Assembly (NCBI GenBank): GCA_020638335.1
Contig: JACKIT010000001.1
Location: forward strand, 199,523 to 263,522
Reading direction: 5' to 3'
Source of the DNA: Rhodospirillales bacterium
GTDB taxonomy: Bacteria; Pseudomonadota; Alphaproteobacteria; Micavibrionales; Micavibrionaceae
DNA length: 64,000 bases
Position 1 is the stretch's first letter; every line of letters starts with the position of its first letter. Shown here piece after piece: positions 8,608 through 16,238 of this stretch. Position numbers and translations under genes: made by a program. A model generated the notes under the pieces. The model saw only the letters and a list, made by a program, of their open reading frames with translations, had not been told where the DNA came from and made no database searches.

Positions 8608-9885
8608 ATGTCCGAAGCTCTTTCCCGGCAATCCCCGCAAGAAATTGTACAAATGTTGGGGGCACAGGCTAAAGGCGCCAGCCGTATTCTTGCTCAAACA
8701 AGTGAAGACGAAATCAATGCGATTTTGGACGCTTTGGCCGCGAAGCTGCGGGCCAATGTCCCGGCTTTACTTGAAAGTAACGCCAAGGATTTAGCCGCTG
8801 GTGAACAAAAAGGGCTTTCCCCTGCCCTGCTTGACCGGTTAGCGTTGAACGAAGAGCGCATTGAAGGTATGGCGGCGGGTGTTGAAATTGTGGCGGCGCT
8901 GCCTGACCCTGTTGGGCGTGTTTTGTGGGAAACAGAGCGGCCCAACGGCCTTAAAATTCAACGTGTGGCGGTGCCGATTGGGGTGCTGGGGATGATTTAT
9001 GAATCGCGGCCTAATGTGACGATCGATGCGGCGGCGCTGTGTCTGAAATCCCGTAATGCGGTAATCCTGCGCGGCGGATCGGAGTCCTTGCATAGTTCTT
9101 TGGCTCTGCACGGTCTGATACAGGACACGCTCAGAGAGTATGGTTTACCTGAGGCGGCGGTGAGCATGATTCCGGTTCCAGACCGCGCAGCGGTTGGGGC
9201 GATGCTGGGTTGCCATCAGTATATCGACGTGATGATCCCGCGCGGCGGAAAAAGCCTGATCGAACGTGTGATGAACGAGGCCCGTATGCCGGTGTTTGGC
9301 CATTTGGAAGGTTTGTGCCATATCTATATCGATAAAAGCGTTAAGGCCGAAATTGCCCGGGACGTGACGTATAACGCCAAACTGCGCCGTACGGGGATTT
9401 GTGGTGCAATGGAAACGCTGTTGCTGGATGCTTCGCTTGATCCTGAAATCGCCAAAGCGACGTTGAGCAAGTTGCTGGACGCGGGATGTGAGATTGTCGG
9501 CGACAAGATGGCCCAAGCCCTGGACCCGCGGATCGGCGCAGCAACCACACAGGACTGGAGCACCGAGTATCTCGAAAGCAAATTAAGCTGCGCGGTGGTG
9601 AACGGCGTTGAAGAGGCGGTGAACCATATTAATGCTTATGGTTCGCATCACACTGATTCTATTCTGGCCGAGGACGCCGCCGCCGTCCGATATTTCCTGA
9701 GCAATGTCGATAGCGGCATTGTCATGCATAACGCCTCGACGCAATTTGCCGATGGCGGCGAGTTCGGCATGGGCGCGGAGATTGGGATTGCGACCGGGAA
9801 GATGCATGCGCGCGGGCCTGTCGGGCTTGAGCAGCTGTGCACTTACAAATATCTGGTGCGGGGCACTGGACAAACCCGGCCTTAA
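8608..9885 (+). CDS. proA: Gamma-glutamyl phosphate reductase
   Basis: ProA (425 residues) reduces gamma-glutamyl phosphate with NADPH to glutamate-5-semialdehyde in proline synthesis. The sequence carries the aldehyde dehydrogenase-like fold with catalytic C265 in RRTGICGAMETLL, the IYESRPNVTIDAA and LRGGSES motifs of the cofactor site, and ends with the family's GPVGLEQLCTYKYLVRG. Length is typical. In many alphaproteobacteria it is followed by nadD, as here, though a repeat-filled gap of about 340 bases has come between. proB is not in the window. It could be co-transcribed with atpF, 16 bases upstream. Confidence 0.97.
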   Translation: MSEALSRQSPQEIVQMLGAQAKGASRILAQTSEDEINAILDALAAKLRANVPALLESNAKDLAAGEQKGLSPALLDRLALNEERIEGMAAGVEIVAALPDPVGRVLWETERPNGLKIQRVAVPIGVLGMIYESRPNVTIDAAALCLKSRNAVILRGGSESLHSSLALHGLIQDTLREYGLPEAAVSMIPVPDRAAVGAMLGCHQYIDVMIPRGGKSLIERVMNEARMPVFGHLEGLCHIYIDKSVKAEIARDVTYNAKLRRTGICGAMETLLLDASLDPEIAKATLSKLLDAGCEIVGDKMAQALDPRIGAATTQDWSTEYLESKLSCAVVNGVEEAVNHINAYGSHHTDSILAEDAAAVRYFLSNVDSGIVMHNASTQFADGGEFGMGAEIGIATGKMHARGPVGLEQLCTYKYLVRGTGQTRP

Positions 9886-10223
9886 ATTTGAAAACCACAG
9901 ATGCACACGGATTCACACAGATAATAACAACCCAATTCTCAATTTTTTTCAACGCCCTGAAAAACAAGAAGGAACGAAACCCCGTTTTTAAAACGGGGTC
10001 CATCGTATCGACTGCAAATTCCCATAGACCCCGCATTGAATGCGGGGTTTCGGTTTTTCTTCCGAAAATAAAGTTGAGAATAGCGTAATAACAAGAAGGC
10101 AAAAAGAGGAGCCCTTGTTTTTATGCGTGTTTTTGGCGCGCAATTTTCTTCTTTCGGTCTTTCGTTCTTCCTGTAGAAAAATCCGTGTTAATCTGTGTCT
10201 ATCTGTGGTTACAATCTAAAACG
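9886..10223 (+). repeat. Repeat-filled gap: inverted CACAGAT copies around nested hairpins
   Basis: No gene is seen in this gap. It opens with a CACAGAT-type copy (9891-9928) and closes with an inverted copy (10147-10214, with the GGAAGAAC tail on the minus strand). Between them are two GC-rich hairpins, ACCCCGTTTTTAAAACGGGGT near 9978 and ACCCCGCATTGAATGCGGGGT near 10028, which also form a larger inverted pair (CGAAACCCCG against CGGGGTTTCG). A start codon for nadD upstream of 10224 would lie inside the right-hand repeat. Confidence 0.7.
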
Positions 10224-10868
10224 ATGACGATTTTTACCCCTCCTCATCTTTTGAATTCACCGCGCTGGAAAAATATGCGCGTGGGTTTGCTGGGCGGGTC
10301 ATTTAATCCGCCGCATGCGGGCCATATGCATATTTCCCTTGCGGCGCTTAAAGGTTTGCAGCTTGATGCGGTGTGGTGGCTGATCAGCCCGCAAAACCCG
10401 ATTAAAGAGGTGAAGGCCATTCCTTTGGCCGAACGGGTGGCTCTGTGTGATGCGTTGGTTGATCATCCGAAGATTTTGATTTCTGATCTGGAAAAGGATT
10501 TGGGCACGACGATTACCTATCAGTCTATTCGAGCATTGAAACGTTATTATCCCGATACGCGCTTTGTGTGGATCAGCGGCATGGATAATGCGTTGGGTTT
10601 GCACAAATGGAACAACTGGCGTGACTTGCTAAATGAAATTTCGATGCTGCACCTGACACGCAGCCCGGCACGCTCTTTAGTGGCCGGATGCCCCTATCGG
10701 ATGTATGGACGGCAAAAACATGTGCTGATTGATAAAGGGGGCGAATATCCGCTTGATTCGGGGGTTTCTTACTGGATGATGCAGAAAAAAATGATCAATA
10801 TATCCTCGAGCGAAATTCGTCGTAATGCATTGAAAAATAATAATAAAGAAATAAACGCGGCTGATTAA
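10224..10868 (+). CDS. nadD: Nicotinate-nucleotide adenylyltransferase
   Basis: NadD (214 residues from the ATG at 10224) joins ATP and nicotinate mononucleotide to form NaAD, a late step of NAD synthesis. The nucleotidyltransferase fold is shown by GLLGGSFNPPHAGHMHIS near residue 20 (the GXFXPXHXGH motif), WLISPQNPIK, and the C-terminal ISSSEIR motif. An upstream in-frame ATG at 10185 lies inside a dispersed repeat and is unlikely to be used; a start at 10275 (MRVGLLGG) is also possible. It is followed by rsfS and rlmH, the usual order. Confidence 0.93.
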   Translation: MTIFTPPHLLNSPRWKNMRVGLLGGSFNPPHAGHMHISLAALKGLQLDAVWWLISPQNPIKEVKAIPLAERVALCDALVDHPKILISDLEKDLGTTITYQSIRALKRYYPDTRFVWISGMDNALGLHKWNNWRDLLNEISMLHLTRSPARSLVAGCPYRMYGRQKHVLIDKGGEYPLDSGVSYWMMQKKMINISSSEIRRNALKNNNKEINAAD

Positions 10869-11137
10869 TGGCCGATTAAACGTGCGCTGCGGCAAGGATG
10901 ATTGTTGCCGCGCAGGGCTAAACGACTTATAATAATAGTATGTGGTCTAAATGTGACGGCAGTAGCAGATCAAACCGATGGGGGCTCAATGCAGCATAAT
11001 CTCATTAGGTGGCATCGTGAGTACGTTGTGGACCACAGATCTTGTGCCTGTATATGCACAGACCCGGCTGGACAGTTGTGTTCAGCTTTTTTTATGTTCG
11101 TACCAACAGATATGAAGCAAGGAAGGAGGCCTCGGCC
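10869..11137 (+). other. Non-coding leader before rsfS with a GC-rich hairpin
   Basis: A GC-rich imperfect hairpin (GCTGCGGCAA facing TTGCCGCGCAG) lies just after nadD without a T-run, so it is a weak terminator candidate. A TATAAT-like box occurs near 10929. The rsfS frame stays open through the second half of this stretch, from about 11042, but the composition there does not look coding. Confidence 0.4.
11121..11129 (+). promoter_or_regulatory. Strong ribosome binding site before a possible ATT start of rsfS
   Basis: GGAAGGAGG is a near-perfect anti-16S match. Eight bases after it comes ATT at 11138 in the rsfS frame. No ATG, GTG or TTG in that frame follows before the conserved domain, so this site argues for a non-standard start. 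Confidence 0.5.
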
Positions 11138-11536
11138 ATTTTAACCCATGATCCACACAGCGGTTCCGAAGGGCGTTTAACCCCTAGTGAACTGAAAAAC
11201 CTTATCGAGCAGTCGTTAGATGCAGATAAGGCCGAAGATATTGTCAGCATCAAACTGGATGAACAAACAGGATTGGCTGATTATATGATCATCGCATCAG
11301 GAACGTCATCACGTCATGTTAGCGCGCTGACAGATAAAATTCTTAAGCGACTGGCACTCAACGGTATTAAGAGCGTTGGCGTGGAAGGCAAGGATCGATC
11401 AGACTGGGTTGCTATTGATGCGGGAGATGTGATTATTCACCTGTTCAGGCCCGAGGTCCGCAGCTTTTACAATATCGAAAAAATGTGGGGAAATTTCCAG
11501 CCCTTCGAAGTTGTTAGCGATCCGTTACACGCATAA
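11138..11536 (+). CDS. rsfS: Ribosome silencing factor RsfS, possible ATT start
   Basis: RsfS binds ribosomal protein L14 and blocks joining of the 30S and 50S subunits when nutrients fall. The conserved core is visible: LDADKAEDIVSIKL, DYMIIASGTSSRHV, VEGKDRSDWVAIDAGDVIIHLF and the FYNIEKMW tail. From the ATT at 11138 the protein is 132 residues, close to the family size. The frame is open further upstream to TTG at 11042 and ATG at 11054, but those starts have no good ribosome binding site and would add an atypical stretch. AUU starts are rare (infC is the classic case), so the start is uncertain while the gene itself is not. It lies 17 bases before rlmH. Confidence 0.9.
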   Translation: MLTHDPHSGSEGRLTPSELKNLIEQSLDADKAEDIVSIKLDEQTGLADYMIIASGTSSRHVSALTDKILKRLALNGIKSVGVEGKDRSDWVAIDAGDVIIHLFRPEVRSFYNIEKMWGNFQPFEVVSDPLHA

Positions 11537-11553
11537 CGCTTAGTATATATTTC

Positions 11554-12009
11554 ATGAACATTGAAATTCTCGCCTGTGGGCGCATGAGAAAAAGTGCGCA
11601 TGCGGATCTGTTTCAGGATTATCTGAAGCGGATGGATTGGAATGTGCATGTTCACGAAATTGAATCCCGTCATAAAGACCAGAAGAAAATCCACGATGAT
11701 GAATGCGCGCAGATTTTAGAGCGTATAAAACCCGATTATTTCGTCATTGCGATGGATGAACGCGGCAAGACCCTGCCCTCGCGTGAAATTGCAGCAAGGT
11801 TTGAGATGTTGCAGAATGAAGGCCGCGCGCAAGTACAGTGTATTTTAGGCGGGGCGGATGGTTTGAACGATGAGATTCGCGCGCGGGCTGATTTTCTCCT
11901 CAGTTTTGGGCGTCAAACATGGCCGCATATGCTTGCACGCGTCATGCTTTTAGAGCAGATTTACAGGAGCCAACAAATTTTAAAAAACCATCCCTATCAT
12001 CGGGATTAA
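11554..12009 (+). CDS. rlmH: 23S rRNA pseudouridine-1915 N3-methyltransferase
   Basis: RlmH (151 residues) is a small SPOUT methyltransferase that methylates pseudouridine 1915 in helix 69 of 23S rRNA on assembled 70S ribosomes, using SAM. The knotted SAM site is seen in CILGGADGLNDEIRARAD, with MDERGKTLPSREIA upstream and the invariant C-terminal LEQIYRSQQI...PYHRD. The start ATG at 11554 has a weak ribosome binding site, so coupling to rsfS is possible. The rsfS-rlmH pairing is widespread. Confidence 0.96.
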   Translation: MNIEILACGRMRKSAHADLFQDYLKRMDWNVHVHEIESRHKDQKKIHDDECAQILERIKPDYFVIAMDERGKTLPSREIAARFEMLQNEGRAQVQCILGGADGLNDEIRARADFLLSFGRQTWPHMLARVMLLEQIYRSQQILKNHPYHRD

Positions 12010-12028
12010 ATTTTGAGATCTCAGTTCT

Positions 12029-13183
12029 ATGCGCCTGTTTCTGGTTTTATTGTTTCTATTTATGCCTGCTACTATGGTGCAGGCTCAGGATGCACCGGTT
12101 CCGCCGAAAAAAGAAAATCTGGATGCCAAGCTGAAAAACACGAAGGCCGACAAAAAAGCGCTGGAGGCTGATCTTAAGACGATAGAAAAAGATTTGAACG
12201 CGACTAAAAATTCGCTGGTCAAAACAGCCAAGGCCATTCAGAAAAATGAGAAAAAACTGCAAAATCTGGATTTGAAGATTGCGGATCTGGAAAAGGAAGA
12301 GAAATCTCTTTCAGAAAAGTTGCAAAATGATCGCGGGTCGATTTCACGGCTTATTCTGGCGCTGGAGCGCATTCGCCGCTTGCCGCCCGAAGCGCTTATT
12401 GTGCGTCCCGAAGCGCCGCTCAAAACCGCGCAAAGCGCGATGTTGCTGGAAGAGATTTTACCGGCCCTGAACAAGCAGGCAACGGATCTAAAAGTGACGC
12501 TTGGAAATTTGCAAAATGTCTCAGATGATTTGCAAGTTAAACGCGCTGCTATGGTTGATGCTTCAAAAAAGCTGGAGGCGCAGCAGCGCGAACTGAACGC
12601 GATGATTAAAAAGCGTAGCCAGCTTTATGCCAGTACGCGCAAGGATATTGCCGCGCAGCAGAAAAAAGTTGCAAAGATTTCTGCACAAGCGAAAAATCTT
12701 GCCGATCTTGTTAGCCGTTTAGATGCTGAACGCATACGAGGACAGGACGTAGTGCAACAAGCCAATAAAAAACGTGTTGTCGGACAAGAACCGCCGAAGT
12801 CCGGTCAACCACGTCTGCCCCTGCCCGGCATAATCAAGACCGGCTATAACGAGCCGGATAATTTTGGCGCGCCGAGCAAAGGGCTTGATATTGAAGGGCG
12901 CGCCGGGGCTTTGGTTGTTGCGCCGATGGGTGGAATTATCCGTTTTGCCGGATATTTTAAAAATTATGGCAATATGGTGATCCTTGAACATCAAAAAGGA
13001 TGGCATAGTCTTATTGCAGGTTTGGAAAATATTGATACAGTGGTCGGACAATCTGTCGGAGCCGGTGAGCCTTTGGGTGTGCTTCACAAAAGTTCTACCG
13101 GTCAAAAACCGGTCTTGTATTATGAGCTGCGCCATAAAGGCAAAGCCGTTGACCCGGCCAAAAAATTTGGAGATTTAAGCTGA
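12029..13183 (+). CDS. EnvC-like murein hydrolase activator with degenerate LytM domain
   Basis: The 384-residue protein has a signal peptide (cleavage after VQAQ or nearby, about residue 20), a long coiled coil from about 30 to 250, and a C-terminal LytM/M23 domain. The catalytic zinc ligands are not all there: the usual HxGxD is replaced by SKGLDI and the HxH by WHSLIAGL, while the final LYYELRHKG strand is kept. This matches EnvC, which does not cut peptidoglycan itself but activates amidases at the division site. It lies 20 bases after rlmH and its TGA shares a base with the ATG of the next gene, ctpA. The pair envC-ctpA is common in proteobacteria. Confidence 0.9.
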   Translation: MRLFLVLLFLFMPATMVQAQDAPVPPKKENLDAKLKNTKADKKALEADLKTIEKDLNATKNSLVKTAKAIQKNEKKLQNLDLKIADLEKEEKSLSEKLQNDRGSISRLILALERIRRLPPEALIVRPEAPLKTAQSAMLLEEILPALNKQATDLKVTLGNLQNVSDDLQVKRAAMVDASKKLEAQQRELNAMIKKRSQLYASTRKDIAAQQKKVAKISAQAKNLADLVSRLDAERIRGQDVVQQANKKRVVGQEPPKSGQPRLPLPGIIKTGYNEPDNFGAPSKGLDIEGRAGALVVAPMGGIIRFAGYFKNYGNMVILEHQKGWHSLIAGLENIDTVVGQSVGAGEPLGVLHKSSTGQKPVLYYELRHKGKAVDPAKKFGDLS

Positions 13184-14580
13184 TGCGCATACCAACATTG
13201 TTTTTGATTGCTCTTACTTTTGCGATTTTTACAACTCACAGTGCTTTTGCGCAGAACGGGGAAGAGCCGCGCACAGCAGGTACACAGCCTGCTGCAGAAG
13301 ATCACAGCGATACTTACCGTCAGCTTGATTTGTTTGGTGACGTGTTTGAACGCGTACGTGCGCAATATGTTGAGGAAACAGCAGATCAGGAACTGATCGA
13401 AAATGCCATCAATGGCATGCTCACGGCGCTGGACCCGCATTCATCCTATCTCAACAATGAGAAATTTGAAGATATGCAGATTAGTACGCGCGGCGAATTT
13501 GGAGGTCTGGGGATTGAAGTCACGATGGAAAACGGCGTGATCAAGGTGGTTTCGCCGATTGATGACACGCCTGCGTTTCGCGCCGGGGTTCTGTCTGGCG
13601 ATTACATCGTACAAATTGACGATGAGCCTGTGATGGGATTAACGCTTTCGGAGGCTGTTGATAAAATGCGTGGTGAAGTCGGCACGGAAATTGACCTTCT
13701 TATAAGCCGTGAGGGCGCAGACGCGCCAATTGAGATGACACTGGTGCGCGACATCATTAAAATTCGTTCCGTGCGTCACCGGGTTGAAGGCAACTCCGGG
13801 TATATCCGCATTACCACTTTCAACCAGAATGCGGAAGGCGGCGTTAAAAAAGCCATTCAGGAAATCAAGGCTGAGCTTGGGAATAAGCTGAACGGTTATG
13901 TACTGGATTTGCGCAATAACCCCGGCGGATTGCTGGATCAGGCGATTGCGGTTTCTGACGTATTTTTGGACAAGGGCGAGATTGTCTCGACGCGCGGGCG
14001 TCATGAGGATGATACCAAGCGTGATAATGCTACGCCGGGCGATCTGGCCGAAGATTTGCCAATTGTCGTTCTTATCAATGGCGGATCGGCTTCGGCGTCG
14101 GAGATTGTTGCCGGAGCTTTGCAAGATCATCGCCGGGCGATTTTGCTTGGAACGCAGTCTTTCGGTAAAGGCTCTGTACAAACAGTGATCCCTTTGCCCG
14201 GTCATGGCGCTATGCGTTTGACAACGGCGCGTTACTATACGCCGTCGGGACGCTCCATTCAGGCTAAAGGTATTGAGCCAGATATCCTTGTTGAGCCCGC
14301 CAAGATCGAAACCTATAACATTAAGCGTTTGCGGGAAGAAAATCTGAAAGGTGCGCTTGATAGAAAAGCCATGAAGGATGATCGTGAGGATGAAAGCGAG
14401 GGCGAGGGCGAGGATGAAGGCGAAGGAAATGATGAAGAAGTCCAGGACTATCAACTGATGCGCGCTCTTGATCTTCTTAATGGTCTGATGCTGTATAAGG
14501 GGGAGCCGCGCGCGGTGAATGATAATGCTCCCGCCCCTGCGGCTGAATCGTCGGCAGCAGAGACACAAAGCCAACCGTAA
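13183..14580 (+). CDS. ctpA: Carboxy-terminal processing protease CtpA (S41)
   Basis: This 465-residue periplasmic serine protease has a signal peptide (cleavage after SAFA, about residue 23), a PDZ domain at about 105-180 (GLGIEVTMENG, FRAGVLSGD) and an S41 domain with the catalytic dyad S304 in GSASASEI and K329 in SFGKGSVQ. Enzymes of this type trim C-termini of envelope proteins and peptidoglycan hydrolases. A highly acidic Glu/Gly-rich segment (about 398-420) and an Ala/Pro-rich tail follow the catalytic domain. The start is coupled to the EnvC-like gene. Confidence 0.95.
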   Translation: MRIPTLFLIALTFAIFTTHSAFAQNGEEPRTAGTQPAAEDHSDTYRQLDLFGDVFERVRAQYVEETADQELIENAINGMLTALDPHSSYLNNEKFEDMQISTRGEFGGLGIEVTMENGVIKVVSPIDDTPAFRAGVLSGDYIVQIDDEPVMGLTLSEAVDKMRGEVGTEIDLLISREGADAPIEMTLVRDIIKIRSVRHRVEGNSGYIRITTFNQNAEGGVKKAIQEIKAELGNKLNGYVLDLRNNPGGLLDQAIAVSDVFLDKGEIVSTRGRHEDDTKRDNATPGDLAEDLPIVVLINGGSASASEIVAGALQDHRRAILLGTQSFGKGSVQTVIPLPGHGAMRLTTARYYTPSGRSIQAKGIEPDILVEPAKIETYNIKRLREENLKGALDRKAMKDDREDESEGEGEDEGEGNDEEVQDYQLMRALDLLNGLMLYKGEPRAVNDNAPAPAAESSAAETQSQP

Positions 14581-14589
14581 AGGATTTTT

Positions 14590-15714
14590 ATGGAACTGAT
14601 GCACAGCATTCAGGAGCGTTTTTCTTTTAAAAGCTTTGCGCGGGGCATGTTTGTCGTTCTGGCTATCTATGGCGCTTCATTTGGTTATGCCTTTTTGCAA
14701 GGTGATGTTACGCGGGAATATCTACAATCCAGACTGGCAAGCCAGAGCGTTTTGATTGATGGCCTGGGTGAGCCTGCATTTATTGAAACGCAAGATCATC
14801 TGGGCGCAAAGGATCTCGTCGAAGCGCCTTCTTCCACGCATGGTTCGAAGCAGAATAATACGGAAAACTCCCATGAAGAGAATACCCGCTTAGAGAACAT
14901 TGTTGACAAGAGCGCAAAAGCGCTTAGCGAAGCGCCTGTTGAAGGTTTATTTGAAGACAGTGCGTTTGGACGTCTTCCCATTGCAAAGAATGCGATTGAG
15001 ACGCCTTTTGCGGCTTACCGTAAACCGTTTGTGCTTAATCAGGGGCGGCCCTTTATTGCCGTAGCCGTAGAACAATTTGGTCTTTCTAATGCTTTATCAG
15101 AGGAAATGATTGCGGCGCTCCCCTCTTCGGTTTCTTTTATTCTTACGCCTTACAGTCAAAGCCCCGAGAAATGGACGCGTGAGGCGCGCACCGACGGGCA
15201 TGAGGTTTGGCTGCATTTGCCAATGGAAAATAAGAATTTTCCATTGGAAGATCCTGGCGCTAAGGGTCTGCTGACGCGGGTGAGCCTTCAATATAACCAG
15301 GATCGTATTCAATGGTTAATGGGGCGGACGACCGGCTATGCCGGCGTGGCGGCGTATACGGACGATACTTTGGATAATGCCGGACAAATGTTTAAAAATA
15401 TGGCGCATGATTTGTTTAAACGCGGGCTTGGTTTCCTTGAGCTAAACCGCGAAGAAACAAGTTTTTTTGAGCCCATAGCCGAGGAAATGCACGCGCCACA
15501 TACAGAAGTGCAAAGCTATATTGATGTTGTCGATCCGCAGCGTCCGGCGATTAAAAAGGCGTTGGAACAGATTGATGCGCAGGGCGGGACGCTGGTGGTT
15601 GTGCGCCCGTCGCCGCGTAATATTCCGGCGCTCAAACGCTGGCTGGAGTCTTTGCAAAAGCGCGGTATTGAGATTGTACCGGTTTCTGCTGTTGCTGCTG
15701 CAAATAATTACTAA
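14590..15714 (+). CDS. Divergent polysaccharide deacetylase family protein (YibQ type)
   Basis: The 374-residue protein has an N-terminal membrane segment (about 20-38, FVVLAIYGASFGYAFLQG), a charged linker, and a C-terminal domain from about 150 with motifs of the divergent polysaccharide deacetylase family (Pfam Polysacc_deac_2): AVEQFGLSN, FILTPYSQSP, EVWLHLPMENKNFP, YAGVAAYTDD. Such proteins often lie with EnvC and CtpA, as here, ten bases after ctpA. The fold is that of NodB deacetylases but activity is mostly unproven. A cell-envelope role is inferred from context. ATG 14590 is used; a second ATG three codons on is equally possible. Confidence 0.85.
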   Translation: MELMHSIQERFSFKSFARGMFVVLAIYGASFGYAFLQGDVTREYLQSRLASQSVLIDGLGEPAFIETQDHLGAKDLVEAPSSTHGSKQNNTENSHEENTRLENIVDKSAKALSEAPVEGLFEDSAFGRLPIAKNAIETPFAAYRKPFVLNQGRPFIAVAVEQFGLSNALSEEMIAALPSSVSFILTPYSQSPEKWTREARTDGHEVWLHLPMENKNFPLEDPGAKGLLTRVSLQYNQDRIQWLMGRTTGYAGVAAYTDDTLDNAGQMFKNMAHDLFKRGLGFLELNREETSFFEPIAEEMHAPHTEVQSYIDVVDPQRPAIKKALEQIDAQGGTLVVVRPSPRNIPALKRWLESLQKRGIEIVPVSAVAAANNY

Positions 15715-15731
15715 GGAGCCCTTTTCAGAAG

Positions 15732-16238
15732 ATGCTTGATAAAAGCGCCCTGCCCTATAGGCCTTGTGTCGGGATTGCCTTGTTTAACGAGGCCGGGCAA
15801 GTTTTTGTCGGCGAACGGATTGATACGCCGGGTGCGTGGCAGATGCCGCAAGGCGGAATTGACGAGGGTGAGGATTTGAAAGTGGCGGCGCGGCGAGAAC
15901 TGCGTGAAGAGATTGGTACGGATAGTGCGGAACTGTTGAAAATCAGCGATCAAACAACGCGCTATGATTTGCCTGCTCATTTGCTGGACAAGCTCTGGGG
16001 CGGGCGTTATCGCGGCCAGGAGCAACATTGGGTTGCCATGCGTTTTACCGGCATGGACAGCGATATACGACTGGATGCGGATGAGCGCCCGGAATTTAGT
16101 GCATGGCAGTGGGTGGCCTTAAACGACACGCTTGATCTGATTGTCCCTTTTAAGCGTGATACCTATAAGCAGGTTATTGCGATGTTTTCTAACTTGTCAT
16201 TGCTTCGCTACGCTCGCAATGACGAGTTTAAGGGTTGA
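15732..16238 (+). CDS. rppH: RNA pyrophosphohydrolase RppH with a repeat-encoded tail
   Basis: RppH (168 residues) removes pyrophosphate from the 5' end of transcripts and so opens them to decay. The Nudix box spans about residues 41-63 (GGIDEGEDLK then REELR-type REL...REEIG), preceded by WQMPQ and followed by WGGRYRGQEQHWVAMRF, which marks the RppH group. The last 14 residues, SLLRYARNDEFKG and neighbours, are encoded by a dispersed repeat (16198-16226), so the native end has been replaced or extended. The gene follows the YibQ-type gene by 17 bases and its end overlaps the convergent tolB by 11 bases. Confidence 0.93.
   Translation: MLDKSALPYRPCVGIALFNEAGQVFVGERIDTPGAWQMPQGGIDEGEDLKVAARRELREEIGTDSAELLKISDQTTRYDLPAHLLDKLWGGRYRGQEQHWVAMRFTGMDSDIRLDADERPEFSAWQWVALNDTLDLIVPFKRDTYKQVIAMFSNLSLLRYARNDEFKG
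16198..16226 (+). repeat. Dispersed 'ATTGCTTCGC...GCAATGACGA' repeat inside rppH
   Basis: CATTGCTTCGCTACGCTCGC followed by AATGACGAG forms an imperfect palindrome. Near-identical sequence occurs at 27331-27358, and relatives occur near 22872-23052, 26078-26116 and 27276-27300. This copy is translated as the C-terminal tail of RppH. Confidence 0.75.

Noticed and set aside
10902..11144. 80-codon frame between nadD and rsfS
   Set aside because: It overlaps the likely rsfS ribosome binding site, has no start site of its own and no protein-like pattern.
13639..14604. 321-codon minus-strand frame opposite ctpA
   Set aside because: Antisense shadow of a well-supported protease gene.
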